Shown here: one piece after another, positions 28,009 through 37,718 of the stretch
How the letters are laid out: every line of letters starts with the position of its first letter
Numbering within the stretch: position 1 is the first letter of the stretch
Origin: Paenibacillus etheri
Lineage (GTDB): Bacteria; Bacillota; Bacilli; Paenibacillales; Paenibacillaceae
Assembly (NCBI RefSeq): GCF_001012825.1
Contig: NZ_LCZJ02000033.1
Location: 274,139 to 338,138 of the forward strand
DNA: 64,000 nt
Reading direction: 5' to 3'
The notes under the pieces: generated by a model
Told to the model about the DNA's origin: nothing
Database searches by the model: none
Seen by the model: only the letters and a program-made list of their open reading frames with translations
Position numbers and translations under genes: made by a program

Positions 28009-30861
28009 TTACGCTAGATCTAACTTCAGAGTTACGATCTTATTAGGCTTGATATTAAGTTCTACAGAGTTATCAATAATATTTAAACTTGAAGCGGCCA
28101 TTTCTTCCTCATTCAGATTCGTCATGCACACGTTTTGTACATCACATCCAAAAATAATACTTCCACTTTGCTCAGTAGGATATGGGTTAAATAAACGTAC
28201 AATGATGCTGTTGCTATCCTCAGCCTTTTTGATACAGGATACGCTTAACTTACCTGTTACTTGATAGAAGCTATGTTTAGGCGGCAGGATTCCTTCTGAT
28301 TTCTCGACTAGCATCGCTGGCACACATGTCTGAACAGGCTTTAATGGAATATTGAAGCAATCTGCCATTTCACTTAGATCACTATTTTCCCAACTTGAAT
28401 TCATAGGGCAAATCGCATAGTTGTACACCAGCTTTTGTTGCAATTGTCCCCCCTCTTGATTTGGGAATACCCCTGCACTTCTCCATTCAGTACAGATAAT
28501 ATTTTTTACAGCTCTAAACAGAGTCATGGACAGCGTTCCATCTCCACCATCTTTATGTTTACAATCCGGCGATACACTGTATTCTCCTAAGCAATCGGTA
28601 ACAATTCCAAAGCCCTTATGATCATCTGCTATGCTCACAAAGTTCTGCAATGGTTGGGTTAGTAATTCATTATAATAGTGACCTCTGTCATCCTTAAGCG
28701 GTGTAACATCTCTGTTGTCTACTGTAAAATGCCCTTGCGCATCAACAGATCTCGCTTCGATTCCAGTATCAAATAGAACACTCATACGATGGTCTTTACA
28801 GTTATTATCGATCTCAACCTTAACTTCTACATTTTTAGCATCTTTCTTTAATGTATAATAAGTCGTTATGGTCAAATGCTCTGTTTGTTCAGAACGCTCA
28901 CTCTTGCCTCTTACATAGTTGTCCGGACGATAGGCATATTTAGGTAACTCCATGGTAAGCTTAACCCCAATAGTAGCTGCAAGATTGCCGTTCTCCATTA
29001 AGAAAATGCTGGCATTACAGCCTTTGCTGTTATACGTCTGATTATGATATGGAGGATAGTACATCCAATAATCGCCTACATCTCCCGTACTTTCAAAGTA
29101 ATTGAGATTATCGAAGCAGTTTCCATTTACTTTATCTAGAATGGAAATGGTTCCGTTCGGATTCACTTCAACCTTGATAAATTCATTTTGCATACATGTA
29201 GAAGATGTAGCTAATTCTTTCCCATCCGTTGTTCTAGTCTTTGCCCAAAATTCTGTTTTTCTACTAAACTCTACTTTATTGCACAATCTATATACCTTAT
29301 AGCCGCCTGCTGGTATTTCTCCCGTATTAAATACTACACAATGACGGTCGGAGTAATAAGGGAACGGTCTAGTCTGAAGATGTACCACTGGGGATGTTAC
29401 CTCTGTTCTGGATATATGCTGCAACTCACATACATTTCCATCACAGTCCACAATGTCAAACTCCCATATATTTTGAACTTGCGGGGTATCAATATAGGCC
29501 TTTACTATTTCATTTCTTGGCTTTACATATGGATTGAACACCACAAGTATGATATCCTCGCGATTATATTGTGACAGATCAATATGTCTGATCAGATCCT
29601 GACAGCTTTTATTGGATATCGCATTTGATATTTCCAAAGCTTGGTTTAATCGATAGAGTACATCGTCTACCGTTTTATCTTGGGTTACTCCATTTATGGA
29701 GTCATGCGCATGGGATAATAACATGTAATCTAAAGCTAATTGCAAGAATGACTCATCATACTTGCCACCTGCCATCATATTAGCTACTGATAAAGGCTCT
29801 GCCTGATTAAACAAGCTGTTTTGAACCTTTTTATTCAGTGTTTTGATATGTGGTCTTGTCATTAGAGCATTCCCAGACAACGAGGTTGTTGGTCCGTCTC
29901 TCATTTCACCGTGGATCTCAATCAACTCATCCAAGCTGAGCTTTTCCTTGAGAATCTTCACATATTCTCCTAATGTGGAGCTCTTAAACTCGATGTCGTC
30001 AAATTGTTCATTGATTGCCTGTATCAGATTCATTAATTGAGGTTGAACCGTTGTGGAATCCGTACCATCCATCATTGCTCTGTCATCTGGCATAAGTGTG
30101 TCCTTCATACTATTCCATGCCTTAGTAACCGCTTCTTTTATAACCTTTGGGTGTATTTTTTCTGTATCCTCAATCTTGAAATAGTCTTGTATATAGTTCT
30201 CACTATCCGCCTGATGATAGACTTGACCATAATTCCCCATGTCAAAATTGTAGTCATCCGACTTGTAAGCTACACCGTTCATAATATGAATATAGGCATT
30301 CATAAAAAAGTTAGCTCTTGCATCTTCACCTAATCTTGTTGCATAGACGCTTGTACCATCCTTGCCTGTCCATTTGAACTCACAGTGTGGAGCTCGTTTT
30401 TTGTCTACATTCTTGGATACGATAACCGTATCTATTCCAAATTCCTTATAGATCTGCGGAAGCTGTGACGGCTGTCCCCATCCGAAGGACTCATAGCCGA
30501 TATCCAAACAATTCCCTAGTTTTTCTGCCTCTCTTCTTCCCTTTAGAAGGTTACGTACGATGGATTCCCCGCTAATGGGGTAAAGGTCTGGCAAGGTATA
30601 CCAAGGCCCTACATCTATTCTTCCATCCTTAATAAATTTGACAAGTTTATCCTTGTTTTCTGGCCTTACCTGTAAGTAGTCCAAAATAGGAATAACTTGT
30701 CCGTCTAGAAGAAATGTTTTGTAATCCGGGTTATTTTCTAAGGTCTCAATTAATTCGTCCATTAGCTTTACAAGGTATAATCTATTTTCCCATATAGGGT
30801 AACGCCATTCTCTATCCCAATGTGTATGGGGGATGATATATCCTGTCTTTGTTTTGTTCAT
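28009..30861 (-). CDS. GH38 alpha-mannosidase-type enzyme
   Basis: A 950-residue cytoplasmic hydrolase with full GH38 layout. The N-terminal barrel (about 5-280) has the zinc motif PHTHWDREW (H14, D16), then come a helical domain (with HAHDSINGVTQD, about residue 385) and C-terminal beta domains. GH38 enzymes remove alpha-mannose with retention. The motif that normally carries the nucleophile, DSFG, reads YESFGWGQPSQLPQI here, giving E124 where Asp is expected. This may mark a subfamily or altered activity. AAGGAAGGGAT lies 7 bases before the ATG. A 130-base structured-looking leader precedes the gene, and a HAD enzyme follows. Confidence 0.9.
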   Translation of the reverse strand: MNKTKTGYIIPHTHWDREWRYPIWENRLYLVKLMDELIETLENNPDYKTFLLDGQVIPILDYLQVRPENKDKLVKFIKDGRIDVGPWYTLPDLYPISGESIVRNLLKGRREAEKLGNCLDIGYESFGWGQPSQLPQIYKEFGIDTVIVSKNVDKKRAPHCEFKWTGKDGTSVYATRLGEDARANFFMNAYIHIMNGVAYKSDDYNFDMGNYGQVYHQADSENYIQDYFKIEDTEKIHPKVIKEAVTKAWNSMKDTLMPDDRAMMDGTDSTTVQPQLMNLIQAINEQFDDIEFKSSTLGEYVKILKEKLSLDELIEIHGEMRDGPTTSLSGNALMTRPHIKTLNKKVQNSLFNQAEPLSVANMMAGGKYDESFLQLALDYMLLSHAHDSINGVTQDKTVDDVLYRLNQALEISNAISNKSCQDLIRHIDLSQYNREDIILVVFNPYVKPRNEIVKAYIDTPQVQNIWEFDIVDCDGNVCELQHISRTEVTSPVVHLQTRPFPYYSDRHCVVFNTGEIPAGGYKVYRLCNKVEFSRKTEFWAKTRTTDGKELATSSTCMQNEFIKVEVNPNGTISILDKVNGNCFDNLNYFESTGDVGDYWMYYPPYHNQTYNSKGCNASIFLMENGNLAATIGVKLTMELPKYAYRPDNYVRGKSERSEQTEHLTITTYYTLKKDAKNVEVKVEIDNNCKDHRMSVLFDTGIEARSVDAQGHFTVDNRDVTPLKDDRGHYYNELLTQPLQNFVSIADDHKGFGIVTDCLGEYSVSPDCKHKDGGDGTLSMTLFRAVKNIICTEWRSAGVFPNQEGGQLQQKLVYNYAICPMNSSWENSDLSEMADCFNIPLKPVQTCVPAMLVEKSEGILPPKHSFYQVTGKLSVSCIKKAEDSNSIIVRLFNPYPTEQSGSIIFGCDVQNVCMTNLNEEEMAASSLNIIDNSVELNIKPNKIVTLKLDLA

Positions 30862-30892
30862 GGTTTCTATCCCTTCCTTTATGAACTTTATC

Positions 30893-31022
30893 CTGAGTTA
30901 CTTGCATTTTAGCCGTGCTGATCTCAAATCAGCAATCTCAAAAACTGAACTTTTTGATGTTTTTTGCTTTTTCTACAACTTTAACTTTGTGCTGTAACTC
31001 ATATTCTTAATAATTTCTCTAA
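30893..31022 (-). ncRNA. Leader RNA element, proximal copy (5' UTR of the GH38 gene)
   Basis: On the minus strand this block aligns with 31281-31410. Shared segments include TATTAAGAATATGAG, GAAAAAGCA, AAACATCAAA, TTTTTGAGATTGCTG and ATGCAAGTAACTCAG. TGAGTTAC at its 5' side (30994-31001) pairs perfectly with GTAACTCA at its 3' side (30894-30901). Inside, TCAAAAA can pair with TTTTTGA, and GCTGAT with ATCAGC. It ends about 32 bases before the GH38 ATG. I cannot match it to a known riboswitch class. Confidence 0.5.
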
Positions 31023-31060
31023 AAAGTCTCTTTTGTAGAAATCTCCACAAGTTAAAATGT

Positions 31061-31096
31061 AAACAGCCCCGTTTCCATTAGGAAAAGGGACTGTTT
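31061..31096 (-). terminator. Terminator after the small ORF
   Basis: AAACAGCCCCGTTTCC and GGAAAAGGGACTGTTT form a long stem with an ATTA loop. It ends the unit made of the distal leader element and the 21-residue ORF and precedes the proximal leader copy. Confidence 0.75.
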
Positions 31097-31140
31097 GGCA
31101 ATTTCTTATATTTTCACACTAGGGGTTCAGTAAGCTTCTA

Positions 31141-31206
31141 CTACAACCTATTTTCCTGTCTTCCAAGTATCAAGCTGTGCTTCTTTGCAACAATAATCTT
31201 GCTCAT
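31141..31206 (-). CDS. 21-residue ORF behind the distal leader element
   Basis: MSKIIVAKKHSLILGRQENR followed by one residue and a stop, with a very strong ribosome site (AGGGGGG, 5 bases before the ATG). It lies between the distal leader element and a terminator. It could be a small protein or the start of a truncated gene. No family is recognised. Confidence 0.4.
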   Translation of the reverse strand: MSKIIVAKKHSLILGRQENRL

Positions 31207-31280
31207 GAATCCCCCCTAGGTTGTTAAAAGGCTGCATTTTTTTGATATTAATCAACTCAGCTATTCAACAAAATATACAG

Positions 31281-31410
31281 CTGAGTTACTTGCATTGTAG
31301 CTGGCCTGTTCTCTAGCCAGCAATCTCAAAAAATGTACTATTTGATGTTTTTCTGCTTTTTCAAAACGAATAATATTCCCTGTACCTCATATTTTTAATA
31401 TTTTCTCTAA
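31281..31410 (-). ncRNA. Leader RNA element, distal copy
   Basis: Second copy of the element at 30893-31022. The outer stem is TGAGGTAC (31382-31389) with GTAACTCA (31282-31289), with one mismatch. The inner hairpin is GCTGGC/GCCAGC, where the proximal copy has GCTGAT/ATCAGC. The bases differ but the pairing is kept. Directly 3' an extra hairpin (AACTCAGCT with AGCTGAGTT) overlaps the outer stem's 3' strand, so the two would compete. Confidence 0.5.
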
Positions 31411-31422
31411 GATCAGTCCAAA

Positions 31423-31461
31423 CAAAAAAAGCCCACGTCTCCAACGAAAGAGATAAGGGGC
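31423..31461 (-). terminator. Terminator of the membrane AraC regulator
   Basis: GCCC..TCTC pairs with GAGA..GGGC, followed on the minus strand by seven T. It lies about 40 bases after the stop codon at 31500. Confidence 0.75.
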
Positions 31462-31499
31462 GTTAATCAAAAATTTAATTATAATGTACAAGCCTGAAT

Positions 31500-33869
31500 T
31501 CAATCATCATCATCAACATCATGTCCCAGATGCAGCCTGTATTCACTGAGAGACATGCCAAAATGCTTCTTGAATCGAGTATAAAAATAATTGTTCCTTT
31601 CAAGGCCAATCTTCTCTATAATCACCGACAAGGTCAGATTGGTGCTTCGCATATAATCATCAAGCTTTTTCATTCGCAAATCAAAGATGTATTGTGCAAT
31701 CGACTGCCCGTATGACGTTTTAAACAATCGACCTACATAATTCGGAGACATACGCAACTTTTCAGCAATTGAACTTAAACATAAGCCGGTATCGGAATAT
31801 TCCTGTTCTACAATTCCGAGAATGCGCTGAATTAAATAATCGTTATTGTTTGACGAGTTTTTTAACATCATTACCTTACTGCAGAGCTTTGTCAAAAAGG
31901 TATTCATTACATCATCGATATCCGTGCTCACTTCTGCATCTTGCAGATTGTGCAACAACTCCTGCAGAAATAGATCTTGATTATCCTTTATGGCAGGCAT
32001 CTTGCTAAGTACACCGGAATAAAGACAATAAATCAAATGTATAATGCATGATATGATTTCATTGTAAGAACAATTATATAACTGCTTTTTGATAGATTGA
32101 TATATGACAAAAACACCTTCAATATCTCCTTCAAGTACTTTTTCGATCAGCTGTTCTTCCTTCTTCACAGGTACATGGAAATCATCCATATTGATTTCAT
32201 CCATCATATAAGGAGAAATAATGCATCCATGTCCATAACGGATCTTGAGTTGAATCGAACCCTTCATACTGTTATACATGCTAGGCAAATGTTCCATTCC
32301 CTTAAACAAGGTGCTGTACGTCATAGATAAAGATATACGAATAAATTGTTGCGTTTTACTTTGTACTTCGCGCAAATATCGCTCTATTTTTTCCTGCACT
32401 AACTTAAATTGCGTTACTTCTGCACAATCAACTAACACTACAAATTTATCAGAATCACAACTAAATATTTCACACGGAATTTCCTCCGCTATTTCTGATG
32501 CAATATTCACAATAGCATAACGCAATGCCCAACGCTCTTCTTGACTATTTTCTGACCTAAATACACTGTAATTATCTATTTTGAATAGACACATACACAG
32601 CTGATTGGAGGCGATATAATCCAAGTCCAGATCATGAAGCTTGTCCAGAATAGTATTCATCGAATACGTTGAACTTTCACTTAACAGGGAATTTAGTAAA
32701 TCTTGTTTGGCAGCATAGCCGGTTTCGCGCATGAGTTTATCAAGCTGCAAATTTTGCTCCTTCATCGATTCAAATACCGATAGAATAACTTGAAATTCTT
32801 CCGTGTCGGACACGAGTGGATTGCTTTTTTCAGGTGCTTCCCCATTTATGATTTTCGTAATGGCTTGAATAGGATTGTTCAGTCTACGTGCCAAGAACAG
32901 GCAAATGACTGCACAAAAAATAAATACAGCTGCTACGATCCCTGCCGACACGATTGATGCAGTGATAACATCCTTGAAAATTTTTTTGAAGGGTGTAACG
33001 CCCATGATGTACCAGTTGTTTGCATTACTTTTACTGCTCGAAACAAGATAACTGATTCCGTCAATTTTTTGCACCTGATTCATGTTGCCGTCCAGTTCCT
33101 GCACTTTCCGACCTAATGTCCGCACTTCACTCATGTCATGAGCAAAATCCGGTGAGAGGGCCATGCTTAAAATAGAACCGCCTGTGTCAACCACAAAAAA
33201 AGATGTTTCAGGAACTGCATCACTACTGTTAATCGCCTGGATAGAGTTCGTAAGCGCTTTCGTTCGAATGTTGACAACGATAGCATTTTTTAGGCCAGAT
33301 TCCGTATTCCCTGGTTCAAATAATATATATGAACACACATTTGCCGGTTGTGTTGCTTCATCAACAGATGCCACAATGGGTCGACCACGATACTCTTTTA
33401 CAAATTTTTTGTCTGTTAACAACTTTGCAATGGCCTGATCTGAAAATGCAGACGATGACTTTAGTTCACCGCTGCGTGAGGAGTAATACAAATCCAACCC
33501 CGTATTGTAAAGATACACGCTATCGATGTCGTTCAGTGTCAGAAAGTGTTTGTCAATTACCCTGCTTGCTGCAATTGCAACACGCACATCATTCTCATCC
33601 ATGTTTAAATAGGCGATGATATCTTTGTCGGTGTATAGAGCATTTCCAAATTTTTTGGCGGTCTCGTCGAGATAGGTGATACTGTAATTGGATTGAGCAA
33701 TCAGTTTTTCGTTATAACCGTTAATTAATGAAATCGTAGTACGTAAATAATTAAATGTCAAAAAAGTCGTAAGTAAAACAGTGATGATAATCGAGATAAT
33801 CAAAAAAGAGAAAAAAGATTTGCGTAAAAAGCTCGTTCTACCTTTTTGTGTTTTATTTGAGAGCTTCAT
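31500..33869 (-). CDS. Membrane-bound AraC-type regulator with sensory domain
   Basis: A 789-residue one-component regulator. It has a membrane helix at about 17-40, an extracellular Cache-like sensor (about 45-290), and a second membrane helix (about 295-320). The cytoplasmic linker and GGDEF-like middle region have no GGDEF motif. An AraC DNA-binding domain lies at about 680-780, with SSIAEKLRMSPNYVGRLFKT and a closing GMSLSEYR. The ATG at 33869 with GGAGG 5 bases ahead is preferred to a TTG 4 codons upstream. Such proteins usually regulate an adjacent LplB/YtcP-type sugar importer. Here that operon starts divergently at 34094, with 224 bases between. Confidence 0.9.
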   Translation of the reverse strand: MKLSNKTQKGRTSFLRKSFFSFLIISIIITVLLTTFLTFNYLRTTISLINGYNEKLIAQSNYSITYLDETAKKFGNALYTDKDIIAYLNMDENDVRVAIAASRVIDKHFLTLNDIDSVYLYNTGLDLYYSSRSGELKSSSAFSDQAIAKLLTDKKFVKEYRGRPIVASVDEATQPANVCSYILFEPGNTESGLKNAIVVNIRTKALTNSIQAINSSDAVPETSFFVVDTGGSILSMALSPDFAHDMSEVRTLGRKVQELDGNMNQVQKIDGISYLVSSSKSNANNWYIMGVTPFKKIFKDVITASIVSAGIVAAVFIFCAVICLFLARRLNNPIQAITKIINGEAPEKSNPLVSDTEEFQVILSVFESMKEQNLQLDKLMRETGYAAKQDLLNSLLSESSTYSMNTILDKLHDLDLDYIASNQLCMCLFKIDNYSVFRSENSQEERWALRYAIVNIASEIAEEIPCEIFSCDSDKFVVLVDCAEVTQFKLVQEKIERYLREVQSKTQQFIRISLSMTYSTLFKGMEHLPSMYNSMKGSIQLKIRYGHGCIISPYMMDEINMDDFHVPVKKEEQLIEKVLEGDIEGVFVIYQSIKKQLYNCSYNEIISCIIHLIYCLYSGVLSKMPAIKDNQDLFLQELLHNLQDAEVSTDIDDVMNTFLTKLCSKVMMLKNSSNNNDYLIQRILGIVEQEYSDTGLCLSSIAEKLRMSPNYVGRLFKTSYGQSIAQYIFDLRMKKLDDYMRSTNLTLSVIIEKIGLERNNYFYTRFKKHFGMSLSEYRLHLGHDVDDDD

Positions 33870-34093
33870 TAAGACCTCCAAGTGACAGCTTCCTAAGAAT
33901 ATATTGATTATTATTATAGTGATAAATTAATTATACCTCAACGATTTATAACACTTTGTAGAAATCGTTATTTTTTAGAGATACCCAGTGTTGAAAAACA
34001 AAAAGAACAACATATTTGTTTGTTGAAGCTCCCCCCCCTCTTAGCTACAGTAATAGCAGACGTACAATCAATGCAGAGAAAGGGGGTGAAACA

Positions 34094-35065
34094 ATGAAGA
34101 CGATTACAAATGCAATTCCGAATCGCACGGGTAAGCCTCGCAGAACATTGCGCAGCATGCGCCGTCAGACACCTTTCTATTTAATGATGGCACCTGGATT
34201 AATTTTTGTTGCGATCTTATTTTACATCCCGATGGTCGGCGTTATCATTGCCTTCAAAGATTACAATGCACGCGATGGTATTCTCGGAAGTCCATGGATG
34301 GACCCGCTATTCAAAAACTTTGAGTTTTTCTTTAAATCCGACGCAGCGAGAAGCGTTACCTTCAATACACTTTTTTACAATGTAATACAAGCAGTTGCCG
34401 TTACGCTTTGCGCATTGGCACTGGCTATTCTATTAAATGAAGTAAAACACAAATTTGTATCTGCTACCTATAAGGGATCGATATTGCTGCCGACCTTCCT
34501 CTCATGGATTGTCATCCAGTTCATTCTCTTCAGCCTACTAAGTGTTGACCGTGGTATTGTCAATAGCATGATTAGCGAAAACGGTGGAGAGACCATTTAC
34601 TGGTACAGTGAGCCGTCCTACTGGCGATACATTTTGCCAATTGCTTATATATGGAAGAACGTCGGTTACTATTCGGTGCTGTATGTAGCGGCGATTGCCG
34701 GGATTAACACCGACTACTATGAAGCTGCGCAACTGGACGGTGCTTCGAAGTGGCAACGTATTAAACATATTACATTGCCGCTTTTACAACCAACCATCAT
34801 TGTTCTTTCACTGCTATGGGTTGGGAAATTGTTCAATGGCGGTCTGGGTGACTGGAACGGATTCTACACGCTTCCAAATGATGCGGGTGCTCTTTACTCA
34901 GCAACAGACGTTATCGACACACTTGTATTCCGCTCGCTGAAAAAGGTCAATGACTACGGCATGGCGTCGGCAATTGGTTTATATCAAGCGGTAGTTGGTT
35001 TCTTCCTTGTGTTGATCTCGAATTACATCATTAAAAAGAAGGATCCCGATAGCGCACTATTTTAA
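34094..35065 (+). CDS. Sugar ABC transporter permease (LplB type)
   Basis: A 323-residue inner-membrane permease with about six hydrophobic segments. Its EAA loop is DYYEAAQLDGASKWQRIKHI near residues 213-232. The N-terminal RQTPFYLMMAPGLIFV and the ending IIKKKDPDSALF are typical of the LplB family, which imports complex oligosaccharides. The start is at 34094, with AAGGGGGTGA just upstream; the frame extends 26 codons further 5' without a ribosome site. It is the first gene of a seven-gene plus-strand operon and is divergent from the AraC regulator. Confidence 0.93.
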   Translation: MKTITNAIPNRTGKPRRTLRSMRRQTPFYLMMAPGLIFVAILFYIPMVGVIIAFKDYNARDGILGSPWMDPLFKNFEFFFKSDAARSVTFNTLFYNVIQAVAVTLCALALAILLNEVKHKFVSATYKGSILLPTFLSWIVIQFILFSLLSVDRGIVNSMISENGGETIYWYSEPSYWRYILPIAYIWKNVGYYSVLYVAAIAGINTDYYEAAQLDGASKWQRIKHITLPLLQPTIIVLSLLWVGKLFNGGLGDWNGFYTLPNDAGALYSATDVIDTLVFRSLKKVNDYGMASAIGLYQAVVGFFLVLISNYIIKKKDPDSALF

Positions 35066-35168
35066 TCGATCCGAAAGGATGAAATTTGCACTTTCTGATC
35101 GATCTGCAGAAACGGAATACTGTCTTTGAAAAAAGACTTAAATCCGTTTCTAATTGGGAGGAAAATAC

Positions 35169-36056
35169 ATGCTTCTGAGAAAACTACATTTTTCAAAATT
35201 AGTGATTCATCTTACGTTTATTGCCATGAGCCTAGCCTGCATCCTTCCGCTGCTTTTGGTTGTATCCATATCGTTTACGGATGAGCGATCGTTGATGCTT
35301 GATGGATATCGCTTCTGGCCCAAAGAGTTCAGCACAGCAGCTTATCAGTATGTATTCAGTGGAGCAGGCTCTATTCTAAATGCATATGCCGTTACGATTT
35401 CTGTCACGGTTGTCGGCACACTTTTACATCTGCTGATTACTTCCATGCTGTCGTATTCACTGACACGTCCCGAAGTGACTCACCGCAAAGCGCTCACTTT
35501 CTTTGTGTATCTTCCGGTTCTGTTCAACGGCGGTCTTGTTCCACAGTACATTTTGCTGACGCGCATCCTGCATCTGAAGGACACCATCTGGGTGCTGATT
35601 ATCGTCTATCTGGTGTCGACGGTTAACATACTGATTATGAAAAATTTCTTCCGTACGATTCCAGATTCATTAATCGAGTCAGCGCGCATCGATGGCTCGG
35701 GTGAAATCCGTACTTTTTTCCGGATTGCATTACCGCTTTCCAAACCGTCGCTTGCAACCATCGGTTTGTTTGTAGCCATTGCCTACTGGAATGACTGGAT
35801 GACCGCATCATTGTATATTGAATCACAAAATCTACGCCCCCTACAATATCTCCTGCAATCTTTGATGAACAACATTGGATATTTGCAGTCGAACGCACAA
35901 GCTTCACAGTCAATGGAGGCTGCTATTGGAATGCTGCCTAGTGAAGGCGCGCGCATGGCAACTTGCGTACTCGCCATCGGCCCTATTATTTTGCTGTATC
36001 CTTTACTGCAAAAGTACTTTGAAAAAGGCTTGACAATAGGCGCTGTAAAAGAGTAA
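35169..36056 (+). CDS. Sugar ABC transporter permease (YtcP type)
   Basis: A 295-residue CUT1 permease that partners the gene at 34094. The EAA loop reads SLIESARIDGSGEIRTFFRI near residues 172-191, and the protein ends in KGLTIGAVKE, the usual motif. The ATG at 35169 follows GGGAGG by 7 bases; a TTG 5 codons earlier lies on the ribosome site itself. About 100 bases separate it from the upstream permease. Confidence 0.93.
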   Translation: MLLRKLHFSKLVIHLTFIAMSLACILPLLLVVSISFTDERSLMLDGYRFWPKEFSTAAYQYVFSGAGSILNAYAVTISVTVVGTLLHLLITSMLSYSLTRPEVTHRKALTFFVYLPVLFNGGLVPQYILLTRILHLKDTIWVLIIVYLVSTVNILIMKNFFRTIPDSLIESARIDGSGEIRTFFRIALPLSKPSLATIGLFVAIAYWNDWMTASLYIESQNLRPLQYLLQSLMNNIGYLQSNAQASQSMEAAIGMLPSEGARMATCVLAIGPIILLYPLLQKYFEKGLTIGAVKE

Positions 36057-36106
36057 TTTTACCGGTAAAACACCGGAAAATTAAATAAAAATTAGGGGGA
36101 ACTACA

Positions 36107-37702
36107 ATGAAAAGATTTTCCGCAATTCTGTTGTCTGTAACGATGGTGTTTACCATGATGCTGACCGGCTGCGGGCAGAAAGAAACAGGATCTACCGATG
36201 ATTCTGCTCCGGATTCTGCTTCGACTTCTGCTCCAGCTGATGAAAAGTTGGTTGAGCTCAAATTCTACATGATGAACAGCCCTGTCAATGACTTTGACCG
36301 CGTCATGAAGAAAGCGAACGAAATCATTGGCAAAGAAATCAATGCAAAACTGGATCTGATTCTTGTAGACAGCAGCACATATGCCGAGAAAATGAATCTG
36401 ATGATCAATTCCGGCGACGATTGGGATCTCAGCTTCACTGCAAACTGGGGTGGCATTAACTTCTTTGAAAACGCAACCAAAGGTGCTTATGCTGATCTGA
36501 CTGACCTCCTCACTAAATATGCGCCTGAGACTTATTCCCGTATCCCTGAAGGACTGTGGGAAGGTGTTAAAGTAAATGGCAAGATCTATGGACTCGTGAA
36601 CTATCAACAGTGGGGCACTGCCAAACGAGATGGCTTTAAATTCCGTTCTGATCTTGTAGATGAAACCGGTTTTGACTGGAAAGCCGTGAAAGACAAGACT
36701 GCAATTGATGCACTTGATAAGATAGGGCCTTTCCTTGGCGATGCTCTAGCAAAACACCGAGAAATGATCGGTTTTGAGACCAGTTCCATTGAAAGCTTGT
36801 TTGCCAGCAATCCGCTGTTATGGAACATGGAAGCCGTGGGTGATACTAGTATCCCCGGCTGGATTAACCTTGACAATCAAGACAAAGTCATCAACCAGTT
36901 TGAGACGGAAGATTTTGCGAAGTACACTGAAATTATGCGTGACTGGTTCCTCAAAGGTTATGTTCGCAAGGATGGCGCAACAGTAAAAGATACTTCTCCT
37001 GATCGTAAAGCAGCTAAATTTGTCGCTGAGAAAACTGGCAGCTGGCCTGACGGCATTGAATATCCTGGTAATCCTGACGCCAGCAATATGTCTATGACTA
37101 AAAGCGCAGGTAATGCTCCTGCAGTTACCGTTTCTACCTCTCGCACGATGATTCCTGCGGGCGCAGCTTCTACTGCTGCTATTGCAATCAATTCCGAATC
37201 CAAACATATTGAAAAAGCTTTGCAGTTAGTTGAACTGCTCAACACCAACGATGATCTGTACAAACTGATTACGCTTGGTGAAGAGGGCGTTGACTACAAT
37301 TACGACGAAAATGGCAAGTTTACTATGGTTGAAGGCAAATACAATTTCAACTTTAACGAATGGCAAATTGGTCAATCTTACAGCCCTAACTTCAACCGTA
37401 CTAACTATGACAAGAACAAAGATGGTGAGATTCAAAGAGAGACTCAAAAAATCATCTATGAAGCTGACAAAACAGCAGAAATTTCACCAGTAACGGGCTT
37501 CGTGTTCGATTCGACACCTGTAAAAACTCAGCTTGCAAACTGCTCTGCTGTTACCACCGAAATGATTCCGGCACTCAGCTCTGGTTCAGTTGACCCTGCT
37601 AAGGTATTGCCAGAATTCCTCAAGCGCCTGAAAGCTGCAGGTGTGGACGATATCATCAAAGAAAAGCAGACTCAATATGACGCCTGGAGAACAAACAAAT
37701 AA
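36107..37702 (+). CDS. Sugar-binding lipoprotein of the LplA type
   Basis: A 531-residue extracellular solute-binding protein. It has the signal MKRFSAILLSVTMVFTMML with lipobox LTGC (Cys near 22), then an Asp/Ser/Thr-rich linker. The mature domain has the LplA/DUF3502 pattern: NEIIGKEINAKLDLILVDSS, a central GLVNYQQWG and C-terminal GFVFDSTPVKTQLANCSAV. It delivers glycan fragments to the two upstream permeases. GGGGGA precedes the ATG at suitable spacing. A strong hairpin follows the gene. Confidence 0.93.
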   Translation: MKRFSAILLSVTMVFTMMLTGCGQKETGSTDDSAPDSASTSAPADEKLVELKFYMMNSPVNDFDRVMKKANEIIGKEINAKLDLILVDSSTYAEKMNLMINSGDDWDLSFTANWGGINFFENATKGAYADLTDLLTKYAPETYSRIPEGLWEGVKVNGKIYGLVNYQQWGTAKRDGFKFRSDLVDETGFDWKAVKDKTAIDALDKIGPFLGDALAKHREMIGFETSSIESLFASNPLLWNMEAVGDTSIPGWINLDNQDKVINQFETEDFAKYTEIMRDWFLKGYVRKDGATVKDTSPDRKAAKFVAEKTGSWPDGIEYPGNPDASNMSMTKSAGNAPAVTVSTSRTMIPAGAASTAAIAINSESKHIEKALQLVELLNTNDDLYKLITLGEEGVDYNYDENGKFTMVEGKYNFNFNEWQIGQSYSPNFNRTNYDKNKDGEIQRETQKIIYEADKTAEISPVTGFVFDSTPVKTQLANCSAVTTEMIPALSSGSVDPAKVLPEFLKRLKAAGVDDIIKEKQTQYDAWRTNK

Positions 37703-37718
37703 TCTCGCACTCCTTTAT

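Noticed and set aside
30893-31410. Leader repeats as a T-box, purine, lysine or TPP riboswitch.
   Set aside because: The signature sequences of those classes (e.g. the T-box AGGGTGGnACCGCG) are absent.
30893-31410. Leader repeats explained purely as duplicated promoters.
   Set aside because: A promoter may be included at the 5' side, but similarity extends over 130 bases with preserved pairing up to the 3' end, more than a promoter needs. Kept open as an alternative.
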